The notes: a model not told the origin generated them from the letters alone. DNA of 64,000 nucleotides from Desulfovibrio sp. OttesenSCG-928-G15 (GCA_030266525.1 JAJDIC010000001.1:1-64000); one strand, 5' to 3'. Numbered from the stretch's first letter, positions 25,483 to 34,029 are shown. Made by a program: numbers and translations.

Positions 25483-25926
25483 ATGTATTCTCACCGTTGC
25501 CCCCGGTGCATGTCGACCCAATTAGTCAAAAATGGTAGCCACCGTAACACGCAGCGTTACTTATGCAAACAGTGTGGTTACCAGTTCACTAGAAAAGAAA
25601 CGAATATCCGCTCACACAATGACAGGCTGCTTGCCGCCCTGCTGTATGCGAACGGCATGTCCAAAAACGCCATTGCAAAGCTTATGGGGACTTCGCCCCC
25701 CACGGTGGCTCGATGGATTACCGTGATTGGGGCCAAATCATATGGCGAAGGCGGGCATGAAAAACCTGCGGTAACAGGCGTGGATGATGTTGTGAGATAC
25801 TTGCATTCGCCGGAGGCGCACGAAAAACCGGGCAAGCTGGTCATTGTGCTGCAACTTGATTCCCTGGCCGAAGATACCGGGGTGGTATTCGCCACTTCCC
25901 CTAAAAGTCTCAAAAAACCGAGCTAA
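25483..25926 (+). CDS. IS1 InsA-like zinc-finger/HTH protein, solo
   Basis: This 147-residue protein begins with a C-x2-C...C-x2-C finger (CPRCMSTQLVKNG ... RYLCKQCGYQF), followed by a helix-turn-helix (NGMSKNAIAKLMGTSPPTVARWI). This is the layout of IS1 InsA and related transposase N-termini. The C-terminal 50 residues (from about DDVVRYLHSPEAH) are not InsA-like. No InsB/DDE frame follows, and I find no terminal inverted repeats or target duplication, so it is either an IS remnant or a domesticated DNA-binding regulator. It has its own promoter and is divergent from the CBS/transporter operon. Confidence 0.7.
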   Translation: MYSHRCPRCMSTQLVKNGSHRNTQRYLCKQCGYQFTRKETNIRSHNDRLLAALLYANGMSKNAIAKLMGTSPPTVARWITVIGAKSYGEGGHEKPAVTGVDDVVRYLHSPEAHEKPGKLVIVLQLDSLAEDTGVVFATSPKSLKKPS

Positions 25927-26108
25927 AATTTATTTTCAGATAACACACTGAATTAAATTGAGTTTGTGTCTTGGTTTGTGCTGTTTGAGAAAAAAATAAC
26001 AAGCATCATTCTTCTGTTATAGTTTTGATAGCGTTGTCATGTGAAGAGTCTATTGAGAAAATCAATAGTGACTTTGTCGACTATCTTTGACTCCGGCTGG
26101 AAACAGTA

Positions 26109-26139
26109 CGCCGCCGCTTTTGTAGAAAAAGCGGCGGCG
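26109..26139. terminator. Hairpin after the symporter gene
   Basis: CGCCGCCGCTTTT and AAAAGCGGCGGCG form a 13-bp perfect stem around a 5-base loop, between the InsA-like gene and the convergent symporter gene. Confidence 0.7.
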
Positions 26140-26199
26140 TTGTTGTGGATGGAGAGGGATTGCATGTGCGCGAAAATGCGCACCCCTGCGGTGTATTCG

Positions 26200-27630
26200 C
26201 TACTTCAGATAGCTGTTTTGATCGTATGGCACGCCCTTGTTATACTCGTCCAGAACCCGCTTGACCGTCTTACTCAGGAACAGCAGGGCAATAAGGTTGG
26301 GCAGCACCATGATGCCGTTGAAGAAGTCGGCAAGTTCCCATACCAGATCGATTTTCAGCACGCTTCCTACAAAAATGAAGAACATGACCAAGAGCTGGAA
26401 GGGGCGCAGCATTTTTGCGCCAAAAAGGTAGCGCACGTTGGTTTCTGCGAAGTAGTACCAGCCGATGATGGTGGAAAAGGCGAAGAACAGAAGGCATATG
26501 GCGATGAAGGAGTGCCCGAAATCGCCGAGCAGGGTGGTGGAGAAGGCTGCCTGAATCAGCGAAATACCCTTGAGGGTGGCCTGGCCGTCTGCAAATGCGA
26601 TAACGTCGGCGGACAGCACGGTAAATACGCTGATGTTGAGAATGATGAAGGTGTCGATGAATACGGAAACAACGGCCACCATGCCCTGTTCCACCGGGTG
26701 TTTCACCTTGGCAACCGCGTGGGCGTGAGGCGTGGAGCCCATGCCGGCTTCGTTGGAGAAAAGACCACGGGCAATACCGTAACGGGCCGCCTTGGCAATG
26801 GAAATGCCCAATACGCCGCCCCAGGCCGCATCCGGGTTGAACGCGCACTCAATGATTGCGCCAAACACCAGCGGAATATGATCTGCATGCAGAATGATAA
26901 CAATGGTGCCCACGACGATGTACAGGATAGCCATGAACGGCACGACTTTTTCCGTTACGGAAGCAATGCGCTTGATGCCGCCGATGAATATCAGGCCCGC
27001 GATGAGGGCCAGAGCCACGCCTACGATGACGGGGTTAACGCCGAAGGCCCCGGAAAAAGCGTCGCTGATGGAGTTGGCCTGCACCATGTTGCCCATGAAG
27101 CCAAGGGCAAGAATGATGGCAATGGCGAAGAAACCGGCAAGAGCCTTTGAAAAGGCCGTGTTGCCGAGGCCGCGAGAGATGTAATAGGCCGGGCCGCCCA
27201 CAACTTGTCCGTTGTCGTCAGTTGTTTTGTAAATCTGGGCCAGACAGGCTTCTGCGAAAATGGTGGCCATACCCAGGAAGGCCGCAATCCACATCCAGAA
27301 AATAGCGCCGGGACCGCCAGCGACAAGAGCGGTCATGGCACCGACCAGGTTACCGGTGCCGACCTGGGCGGCAATGGCCGTGGCCACGGCCTGGAAAGAG
27401 CTCATCCCGTCTTTTCCGGCAGCAGCGCCAAAAAAGGAGAAGTCACCAAACAGACGTTTGAAACCGGGGATAAACTTGGAAAGCTGTACCCCTCTCAGGG
27501 CAAAGGTGAACCAGAAACCGGTCAGGCAGAGCAGTGTGATAAGGCAGTACGGACCCCAAAGAAATCCATTGGCCTCGACGGTCAGTTTCAACAGCTCTTC
27601 AAAGAAAGGGGAACTTAGAAGCGCGTCCAT
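26200..27630 (-). CDS. Alanine/glycine:cation symporter (AGCS family)
   Basis: This 476-residue transporter has about ten membrane segments and strong AGCS signatures: FQAVATAIAAQVGTGNLVG, GGPGAIFWMWIAAFLGMAT and GGPAYYISRGLG, then FSNEAGMGSTPHAHA in the second half. The family takes up alanine or glycine with Na+ or H+. GAGGAG lies just before the ATG. It is divergent from the Fe-S aldo/keto-reductase-like gene with a 416-bp spacer between starts, and is followed by a strong hairpin. Confidence 0.95.
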   Translation of the reverse strand: MDALLSSPFFEELLKLTVEANGFLWGPYCLITLLCLTGFWFTFALRGVQLSKFIPGFKRLFGDFSFFGAAAGKDGMSSFQAVATAIAAQVGTGNLVGAMTALVAGGPGAIFWMWIAAFLGMATIFAEACLAQIYKTTDDNGQVVGGPAYYISRGLGNTAFSKALAGFFAIAIILALGFMGNMVQANSISDAFSGAFGVNPVIVGVALALIAGLIFIGGIKRIASVTEKVVPFMAILYIVVGTIVIILHADHIPLVFGAIIECAFNPDAAWGGVLGISIAKAARYGIARGLFSNEAGMGSTPHAHAVAKVKHPVEQGMVAVVSVFIDTFIILNISVFTVLSADVIAFADGQATLKGISLIQAAFSTTLLGDFGHSFIAICLLFFAFSTIIGWYYFAETNVRYLFGAKMLRPFQLLVMFFIFVGSVLKIDLVWELADFFNGIMVLPNLIALLFLSKTVKRVLDEYNKGVPYDQNSYLK

Positions 27631-28046
27631 GATAACTCCTCACAAGTGCATGGTTAAGAATGATGAAAATACCTTTACTTCCACAACTGAAAACCCGGAA
27701 CAACCGTTTCAGCTGATAATGCAACAGATCTCACGACCTTATGGGTCTTAATTTCAGTATATCCGTGCAGATGAAAAAAATGTAAAACGCATTTTTTTCA
27801 CTTGGCATTAATTTTATTTATGATGCGAGGATGGTCTTTGAAAGACATAGTACAGTCGGAAAACGCATGGCGGATACATTGTGTATCCCCGCTGACCGTT
27901 TTTGCGAGAATTGTGCAAGAAATAAAGAGGAATGGGGCTGTAAGTTTGCCCGGATAGCAGGTATATTGCTGAATGGAAGGCTGCTGTTTTCGGCAGGCCT
28001 GCGCCGTCAATTCACAGATAACAAACATTCTATCAGGAGCCAGACC
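27631..28046. other. Divergent intergenic region, with an open upstream frame
   Basis: The spacer before the gene at 28047 is AT-rich up to about 27830 and should hold promoters for both directions. From 27831 a frame stays open into the downstream gene; it includes a Cys-rich stretch F-C-E-N-C-A-R-N-K-E-E-W-G-C. The ribosome binding site just before 28047 argues that this part is untranslated, but an N-terminal extension cannot be fully excluded. Confidence 0.5.
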
Positions 28047-29192
28047 ATGAAATATCGCTCTGTAGGCAAGACCGGCATGTCCGCCAGCATTATCGGCCTG
28101 GGCACGGAACATCTGGACAACAAACCGTATCCGGTGGTTGAGGAAGTTATTCACGCCGCGCTGGAGCAGGGCATCAACATGATGGATATGTTCATGCCGG
28201 GCAAGGAAGTACGCAGCAATATAGGCAAGGCGCTTTCCGGCAACCGGGAAAAAATGATGATTCAGGGGCACATAGGTTCGGTCGATCTCAGGGAACAGTA
28301 TGACATGACCCGCGATCTGGACATCTGCAAACGGTACTTTGATGAGATGTTGACCTGCCTCGAAACGGATTACATTGATTTCGGCATGCTGTTTTTTCTT
28401 GATTCCCACCAGGATATTGATGCCATTTTTGAAAACGGCGTCGTTGACTACGCGTTGGAACTCAAACGTCAGGGCGTGGCGCGGGCGCTTGGCGCAAGCG
28501 CGCATAACCCTGAGACGGCGAAGCGTATTGTGGAAAGCGGCGTGATTGATATTTTGATGTTCAGCATCAACCCGGCCTTTGACCTGATGGTGGGCGCAAC
28601 GGATATTCAGGCCATGACCGGTGAAAACTTCGCGGGCATGGTGCAGGCCTTTGATCCGGCCAGGGCAGAGCTGTACAGGCTGTGTGAAAGCCGCGGCGTT
28701 GGCATTACCGTCATGAAAACCCTTGGCGCGGGCAAGCTGCTTTCGGCAGAGCATACGCCCTTTGCAAAACCTCTGACCCCGGCGCAGTGCATCCATTACG
28801 CGCTGAGTCGCCCGGCTGTAATCAGCACGCTTGTCGGCTGCCAAAGCCGCCAGCACGTTCTGGACGCAACGAGCTATTTGACGCTTTCAGCAGAGGAACT
28901 GGACTATGCCCCCATAATCAGCAGCCTGAAACATGATTTCCGGGGAAGCTGCGTATACTGTAATCACTGCCTGCCTTGCCCCTCGGAAATCAACATTGCC
29001 ATGGTGAACAAATATCTGGATATCGCGGTTCTGGATGAAGCCAATGTGCCGCCGAGTATACGGCAGCATTACAGGGAATTACCGGCCCACGGCTCTGACT
29101 GTATTGCGTGCGGAAGCTGCGAGGAGCGCTGCCCCTTTGGAGTGGCGGTCACACAGAACATGCAACGGGCGGCGGATATTTTTGGCGTATAA
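28047..29192 (+). CDS. Aldo/keto-reductase-like protein with C-terminal ferredoxin clusters
   Basis: Residues 1-270 have the AKR barrel pattern (KYRSVGKTGMSASIIGLG, ARALGASAHNPE, GITVMKTLGAGKL). Residues 300-365 hold two cluster motifs, CVYCNHCLPC and CIACGSCEERCPFG, as in the iron-sulfur AKR branch. The usual AKR Asp-x4-Tyr active-site pair is not evident: the Asp in MMDMFMPGK has no Tyr at the expected spacing, and the catalytic Lys region reads MMIQGHIG. It may therefore be a redox or binding protein rather than a classical reductase. The ATG at 28047 follows AGGAG; 381 aa. Confidence 0.85.
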   Translation: MKYRSVGKTGMSASIIGLGTEHLDNKPYPVVEEVIHAALEQGINMMDMFMPGKEVRSNIGKALSGNREKMMIQGHIGSVDLREQYDMTRDLDICKRYFDEMLTCLETDYIDFGMLFFLDSHQDIDAIFENGVVDYALELKRQGVARALGASAHNPETAKRIVESGVIDILMFSINPAFDLMVGATDIQAMTGENFAGMVQAFDPARAELYRLCESRGVGITVMKTLGAGKLLSAEHTPFAKPLTPAQCIHYALSRPAVISTLVGCQSRQHVLDATSYLTLSAEELDYAPIISSLKHDFRGSCVYCNHCLPCPSEINIAMVNKYLDIAVLDEANVPPSIRQHYRELPAHGSDCIACGSCEERCPFGVAVTQNMQRAADIFGV

Positions 29193-29347
29193 ACGTGAGC
29201 CGGATATGGTCAGGCCGTGACGTGGCCCTGACCAGGCTCTGACCAGAACCTGCCCATATCTGGCATGGCACGCAAAAGAAGACGGCGATTTTGAGCGATA
29301 CTACAGCGTAAGGCGAGACTTTGCAGTGTTGTACAGTAACTTTGCGA

Positions 29348-29470
29348 TTTGCCGCTTAACGGCGGGCAAAGCCCGCCTGCGGCAAACCCAAGGCACGGAT
29401 TTGCGGACAAATCCGTGCAGAACGTGTATACATTTTCTATGGTAAAATACTCTGGTCGCCGTTTTCGATA
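29348..29470. repeat. Dispersed repeat, copy 1 (with two hairpins)
   Basis: This stretch matches 31455-31596 at roughly three bases in four. It holds hairpin TTTGCCGC...GGCGGGC-aaa-GCCCGCC-t-GCGGCAAA (29348-29386) and hairpin CACGGATTTG-cgga-CAAATCCGTG (29394-29417), then the last codons of the sulfatase gene. Read leftward it is the 3' untranslated end of that gene, and the hairpins may terminate it. Confidence 0.75.
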
Positions 29471-30987
29471 TAGTCGTGTATAAGCTTGACGATTTCCGCG
29501 TATTCCACTTCGCCGCTCAGGGCGTTTTTTTCGGGCATGGTGCGCAGCGGCGCGAGGTTATGCCCCTTCATATAGATAAAGAAGGGCACAAGGCCGTTTT
29601 CCACCCCGTCGTATTTCATACCCGAACCATGGTCGCCGTAGAGGAAAACCAGGGTGTCGTCCGGCAAGCCTTCTATAAAGAGTTGCAGGGAATAGTCCAG
29701 ATAACTCGTGGAGTTGGCATACCAGTCAAAGATGCTGTCCGGCTTGATATAGGGGTAGGGCAGGGGGCAGACATCCGGGTGGGTGTTAAAGGGGCCGTGG
29801 GTGGTCATGGTGATGATGAAGTGCAGGTTTTTTTCGCCATCCATCAGGGTGTTTGCCAGTGCAAAGCAATCTGCGTCAAGAATGTATCCTTTTTCCGGCT
29901 CTATCCCCATTTTTTCCATGTCCTGCTGGAACAGCACACGGTCAAAACCGCATTGGGGCAGGGCTTTGTCCCGTGAGTAATAGTACCCGTAATTGCCGTG
30001 CAACACCGCTGTTTTAAAGCCTTTTTCCGCGGCTTTGCGGGCGATGGTGCGTACTGAGGAAAAGGGATAACCGGGAATTTTGTAGGGAATGCGCACAGCG
30101 TCCACAAGCAGGCCGGATATCATCTGAAAGTCGGCTCCGGCAGTGGAGTAGCGCCGAAAGGGCGTAACAGCGTAAAACATGGATTCTTCACTCAGGCGGC
30201 GAAGAAAGGGGGTTATGGCAAGACCTTCTTCCGTATCTTTGTGAATGATGGAAAAATCCAGACTCTCCGCCTGTATGATGGCGATATTTCGCGCGCCTCC
30301 GGGCAGTTTTTCCATTGCGCTCAGACGCGTTTTGTCTATGGGGCGGGAAGTGGCAACCGCGTTTTCCAGAATGGTCTTTTCATCTCTGAAATGGTAGGCG
30401 TTAATGGCCCAGGAGGGCAGATAGCCGTATGCTTCGGCAAAAAGGGTCTGCTCACCCCATGAAGCCACGGTATCCAGCGGGGGCACCAGCTTCCAGGATG
30501 CGGCAAAGCAGAGCAACAGGCCTACCAATGCGGCAAGAACGGATTTTTTGCGTGAAATGCCTGCTGCCATGCGCTTTGCGGGGCCAAGGAGATACAGTTT
30601 TAAAAACAGCAGGGCAAAAAGAGCGGCGGCAAACGTCGGGCTGATCAGCGTAAGCGCAAAAGCGCCAAAGTGCGCGCCTTCAGTTGCCTGGGTAATGAAC
30701 ACCTGTTCCGAGAGCGGAAAGCCGTAATACTCGAAGTAGGTCAGCAGCGTGAGGGAGAAGAGCAGATGCAGGACAAAAATAGCGACCAGGGCGCGTTTGC
30801 CCGCCAGAAAAAGAATCAGGGCCGTGCTGCACAAGGCCACCCCCCAGCGCACAGCGTGTTTGCCAACCCATGAGAGGTAGTCAAGAAAACGCGGTTGAAT
30901 GGTATATTCCTGAACCAAGGCTATTTCCGTGGTCCAGATAAGCGCAATGGCAAGCAGGGGCAGGGCGGAGCGCAGGCTTGTGTTCAT
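29437..30987 (-). CDS. LTA-synthase-like membrane sulfatase/phosphotransferase
   Basis: This 516-residue protein has about five N-terminal membrane segments (to residue 165) and then an extracytoplasmic alkaline-phosphatase-superfamily domain. Visible motifs are AIIQAESLDFS (metal-binding), the probable catalytic Thr in RRYSTAGADF, TMTTHGPF and FLYGDHGSGM. This is the layout of lipoteichoic-acid synthase and OpgB/EptA-type enzymes that move phosphoglycerol or phosphoethanolamine groups onto envelope glycans; the substrate here is unknown. Its ATG overlaps the stop of a degraded upstream frame (ATGA). Confidence 0.9.
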   Translation of the reverse strand: MNTSLRSALPLLAIALIWTTEIALVQEYTIQPRFLDYLSWVGKHAVRWGVALCSTALILFLAGKRALVAIFVLHLLFSLTLLTYFEYYGFPLSEQVFITQATEGAHFGAFALTLISPTFAAALFALLFLKLYLLGPAKRMAAGISRKKSVLAALVGLLLCFAASWKLVPPLDTVASWGEQTLFAEAYGYLPSWAINAYHFRDEKTILENAVATSRPIDKTRLSAMEKLPGGARNIAIIQAESLDFSIIHKDTEEGLAITPFLRRLSEESMFYAVTPFRRYSTAGADFQMISGLLVDAVRIPYKIPGYPFSSVRTIARKAAEKGFKTAVLHGNYGYYYSRDKALPQCGFDRVLFQQDMEKMGIEPEKGYILDADCFALANTLMDGEKNLHFIITMTTHGPFNTHPDVCPLPYPYIKPDSIFDWYANSTSYLDYSLQLFIEGLPDDTLVFLYGDHGSGMKYDGVENGLVPFFIYMKGHNLAPLRTMPEKNALSGEVEYAEIVKLIHDYIENGDQSILP

Positions 30988-31242
30988 ATTCCGTGTTTCC
31001 GCTCGATTTTTGCCATCAGGCGCTCCGTAACAGTCTCAAGCCCTGCGGTGACAGGGTTTTGACTGGATGTGCGACAGGTGTTCAAGACAGGCGGTGTGAG
31101 CGCTCTTGTCGTACAGCACGACGGCAACGGCAAGAAGCAGTTCTGTACTCTGGGCCGGGTGGAACATTTTATCGGCCTGCATCAATGATGTCCAGTGTGC
31201 TGTCCCCATTGCGCTCATAGCGGACGGACATGCAAACCGCAA
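30984..31242 (-). pseudogene. Frameshifted 3' remnant of a gene coupled to the sulfatase gene
   Basis: Two adjoining frames look like one broken protein. The first runs to TGA 31036 with an amphipathic helical look (LMQADKMFHPAQSTELLL ... VVLYDKSAHTACLEHLSHIQ). The second picks up at the same place and ends VTAGLETVTERLMAKIERKH-G-I with a stop that overlaps the sulfatase ATG by ATGA, the normal spacing of an operon partner. A one-base slip near TCAAAACCC (about 31050) would join them. No full-length start is visible upstream. TPR-like, but family not identified. Confidence 0.45.
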
Positions 31243-31454
31243 GATGATTCCTTACTCGCATATTTTTCACCGACGGTCAGCAAAACTTTTTCAGTGCAAA
31301 CGGCGGTTTGTCCGACCGGGGCCTGAGTCTGAACCCGGCCCGCGCAAGCCGCCGGGTTCGGAAAACAGCCTTGTCAGCAAAGAGCAAGTGGCATAAGAAT
31401 ACACCAGGCCGAGTTTTCGGCAGTTATCTGCCAGAGCAAAGTATCGTTGAGTTT

Positions 31455-31596
31455 TGCCGTTTAGCGGCGGGCAAAGCTCAGTGCCAATGTCTCCGACCCG
31501 CCTACGGCACACTCGAGGCAAGGATTTGAGGACAAATCCTTGCAGAGCGCGTATACATTTGCAATGGTAACATACTCTGGTCGGCAATGTAGTGAA
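31455..31596. repeat. Dispersed repeat, copy 2, with remnant of a sulfatase gene end
   Basis: The stretch matches copy 1 at 29348, with about 20 extra bases after the first stem. Its hairpin CAAGGATTTG-agga-CAAATCCTTG (31519-31542) differs from copy 1 by a compensated base pair. On the minus strand, 31560-31600 reads H-I-H-Y-I-A-D-Q-S-M-L-P, matching the sulfatase end I-H-D-Y-I-E-N-G-D-Q-S-I-L-P, but the stop TAG has become TTG. This is the tail of a lost paralogue, now upstream of hisC. Confidence 0.7.
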
Positions 31597-31634
31597 TGTG
31601 CCCGTCTGCAATTCCCCAACCCCCAAAGAGTCCC

Positions 31635-32750
31635 ATGCCGTCATTCCCGTTTCCTGTCCGTCCTGAAGTTCTGGCGTTTGAACCGTACAGTCCCGGTCTT
31701 TCCATTGATGAAATCCGGGCAAAATACGGCCTTGAGTCTGTGGTCAAGCTGGCCAGCAATGAAAACCCGCTGGGCACGTCGCCTGTGGTGCAAAAGGTTA
31801 TTCGCGAGTATGCGGCCATGGCCTTTCGGTATGCGCAGTCAGGTAATCCCAGGCTTGTTCGGGCTATTGCAGACCATCTGGGAGTAGCGCCCGATCTGAT
31901 TGTGCCGGGCAACGGCTCGGATGAGGTGATTGACTTGCTGGTGCGCGTGGTGCCCACGCCGGGCGTACACAACATTGTCGCTTCCAGGCCGTCTTTCAGC
32001 ATGTATCGCATTCAAAGCCGCCTGTGCGGGGTAGAATTTCGCCAGGTGCCGTTGAACGATGACTTTTCCTTTGACTGGCAAGGGCTTTTGCAGGCCGTTG
32101 ACGAGCAAACGGCCATGGTTTTTATCACCACACCGGACAATCCTTCGGGCTGGTGCCCGTCTGTTGCCGAGGTTGAGGCCTTTGCCACCAGGCTGCCGCC
32201 TTCCTGTTTGCTGGTTGTCGATGAAGCGTATATGGATTTTTGTGCGGACAGCCGTGAGCACTCTCTGTTTGAGCGCTTTGCACAGTTTCCCAACCTGGTT
32301 TTGCTGCGCACCTTTTCCAAAAGCTACGGCCTGGCTGGAATTCGCCTTGGCTACGGGATCATGCCAAAGCCCCTGGCAGATGCCTTGCGTAGTGTGCACA
32401 TGCCTTTTTCCATCAATATTCTGGCCGAAGCAGCCGGAATTGCCGCACTTGCAGATACGGCCTTTTATGAGCAGACCATGCGTACCGTGCGCGAAGGCAG
32501 GCAGTATATTACGGAAAAACTTGGTGCCATGGGCTGCCGTGTGTTCCCTTCCATGGCCAATTTCGTAATGTTCACCCTGCCGGATTCGTGCAAAAAAGAC
32601 GCGCTGGCGGTGTTTGAAGCCCTGCTTTCCAGAGGCATGATTATCCGCCCGCTGAAAAGTTACGGCTTGCCGGAGCATTTGCGCGTGAGCATTGGCTCCA
32701 TGGATGAAAACAGTCTGTTTGTCCGACTCTTGAGCGAGGTACTTGCGTGA
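31635..32750 (+). CDS. hisC: Histidinol-phosphate aminotransferase
   Basis: HisC is a PLP class I/II aminotransferase of histidine synthesis. The 371-residue protein has VKLASNENPLG near residue 40, PGNGSDEVIDLL, ITTPDNPSG, VVDEAYMDF and the PLP lysine in RTFSKSYGLAGIRLGYG. The family also contains enzymes with aromatic substrates, so specificity is by homology only. The ATG at 31635 is preceded by AAAGAG. The stop overlaps the GTG start of the cytidylate kinase fusion (GTGA), so the two are coupled. No other his gene is in the window. Confidence 0.92.
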   Translation: MPSFPFPVRPEVLAFEPYSPGLSIDEIRAKYGLESVVKLASNENPLGTSPVVQKVIREYAAMAFRYAQSGNPRLVRAIADHLGVAPDLIVPGNGSDEVIDLLVRVVPTPGVHNIVASRPSFSMYRIQSRLCGVEFRQVPLNDDFSFDWQGLLQAVDEQTAMVFITTPDNPSGWCPSVAEVEAFATRLPPSCLLVVDEAYMDFCADSREHSLFERFAQFPNLVLLRTFSKSYGLAGIRLGYGIMPKPLADALRSVHMPFSINILAEAAGIAALADTAFYEQTMRTVREGRQYITEKLGAMGCRVFPSMANFVMFTLPDSCKKDALAVFEALLSRGMIIRPLKSYGLPEHLRVSIGSMDENSLFVRLLSEVLA

Positions 32751-33913
32751 GCGACAAAGCCATGATCATTACCATTGACGGTCCTGCCGGGGTGGGCAAA
32801 AGCTCGCTGGCCGGACGTTTGGCCGAAGACTTCGGCGTTGCCTACCTGGACACAGGGGCCATGTTCCGCAAAGTGGCGCTGCACCTCGCGGATCGCCTTG
32901 GCGAAGCGCAGGTTGCGCCGGGGGATGAGCTTGCCCGGCTTTTGGAAGAATGCTCTTTTTCTTTACAGGGCAACGGGGCGCAAACAAGGCTATTGTGTAA
33001 CGGCACTCTGGTCGGTGATGAAGTGCGCTCTGAAAAAGCCGGTATGATGGCGGCCAGGGTTGCCGGAATTCCCCAGGTCCGGGATTTTTTGAAGGCCAGG
33101 CAGCAGCAGCTTGGATCCGAATTTTCCCTGGTTGCCGAAGGCAGAGACATGGGTACAGTGGTTTTTCCCGCTGCCGCGTGCAAGTTTTTTCTGGACGCAA
33201 GCCCCGAAGTGCGGGCACAGCGCCGCTATTTACAGTTGCAAAAGCTTGGACAGGAAAGCGACCTCGCCCTTTTGACCGCCCAGATAGCCGAGCGCGACGC
33301 CAGCGACCGCAACCGTCCCGTGGCTCCGCTTAAACCGGCGGAAGACGCATGTATCATTGATACTTCCAAGCTGAATATGGATGAGGTTTTTACCCTTATG
33401 AAAACAGTAGTTGCAGCGGGCACACAGGACGCCCCGGCCGGAGTACCCATGCGTCGCAAGGACTGCGCCCTTGCCCCGCAAGTAATAAACGAGGTTCTGG
33501 ATACGTCTGAATACGGTATTCTGGCTCTTAACGACCCCAGCGGCTGGCCCTATGCCGTGCCCCTGTCTTTTGTGCATATGGATGGGGCAATTTACGTGCA
33601 CTGCGCGACAAGCGGAAGAAAAAATACCCTGATCACCCAGTGCGACAAGGTCTGCTTCACCACGGTATGCGACACCAAGCCCGTATACCTGACAGACTTT
33701 TCCACCTACTACAAAAGCATCATGGTCTTCGGCAAAGTCCGCGAAGTGACGCAAGAACAGGAAAAAAACAGGGCACTCCACGCCCTGGCAAAAAAATATC
33801 TGCCAGACCACATGGACAAGGCAGACGACGGCATAGCAAAATACGCCACAAGGACCAAAGTATACAAAATCAGCATGGACGTAGTAAGCGGCAAAGGCAA
33901 AGTAGAAAAGTAG
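32747..33913 (+). CDS. cmk: Cytidylate kinase fused to a NimA-like flavin-binding domain
   Basis: Residues 1-225 are a complete cytidylate kinase (P-loop GPAGVGKSS at 12-20, AYLDTGAMFR, VAEGRDMGTVVFP, RDASDRNRPVAPL), which phosphorylates CMP/dCMP. Residues 235-388 form a second domain starting M-R-R-K-D and reading DTSEYGILALNDPSGWPYAVPLSFV, then HCATSGRKNTLI, the pattern of pyridoxamine-5'-phosphate-oxidase-like/NimA FMN-binding proteins. The frame is continuous through the 10-residue junction. Starts at GTG overlapping the hisC stop. An intact cytidylate kinase is expected to be essential; the added flavin domain is unusual. Confidence 0.85.
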   Translation: MSDKAMIITIDGPAGVGKSSLAGRLAEDFGVAYLDTGAMFRKVALHLADRLGEAQVAPGDELARLLEECSFSLQGNGAQTRLLCNGTLVGDEVRSEKAGMMAARVAGIPQVRDFLKARQQQLGSEFSLVAEGRDMGTVVFPAAACKFFLDASPEVRAQRRYLQLQKLGQESDLALLTAQIAERDASDRNRPVAPLKPAEDACIIDTSKLNMDEVFTLMKTVVAAGTQDAPAGVPMRRKDCALAPQVINEVLDTSEYGILALNDPSGWPYAVPLSFVHMDGAIYVHCATSGRKNTLITQCDKVCFTTVCDTKPVYLTDFSTYYKSIMVFGKVREVTQEQEKNRALHALAKKYLPDHMDKADDGIAKYATRTKVYKISMDVVSGKGKVEK

Positions 33914-33919
33914 GGCACC

Positions 33920-33962
33920 CGGAAACGCTGAGTTTTTTCGTCTGGCAAGGCGCGCGTCCCTT
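33920..33962. repeat. Half copy of the inverted-repeat element (copy C)
   Basis: CGGAAACGCTGAGTTTTTTCGTCTGGCAAGGCGCGCGTCCC repeats one arm of copy B and starts just after the cmk fusion stop. The other arm is missing; the sequence then changes to a GTTCTGCAGTAC-containing stretch with two copies of CCGTTCTGCAGTAC. Confidence 0.75.
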
Positions 33963-34029
33963 TTGAAGTGGGGCTGGACATACCGTTCTGCAGTACAGGC
34001 CGTTCTGCAGTACTGCCCCCATGCCTCCC

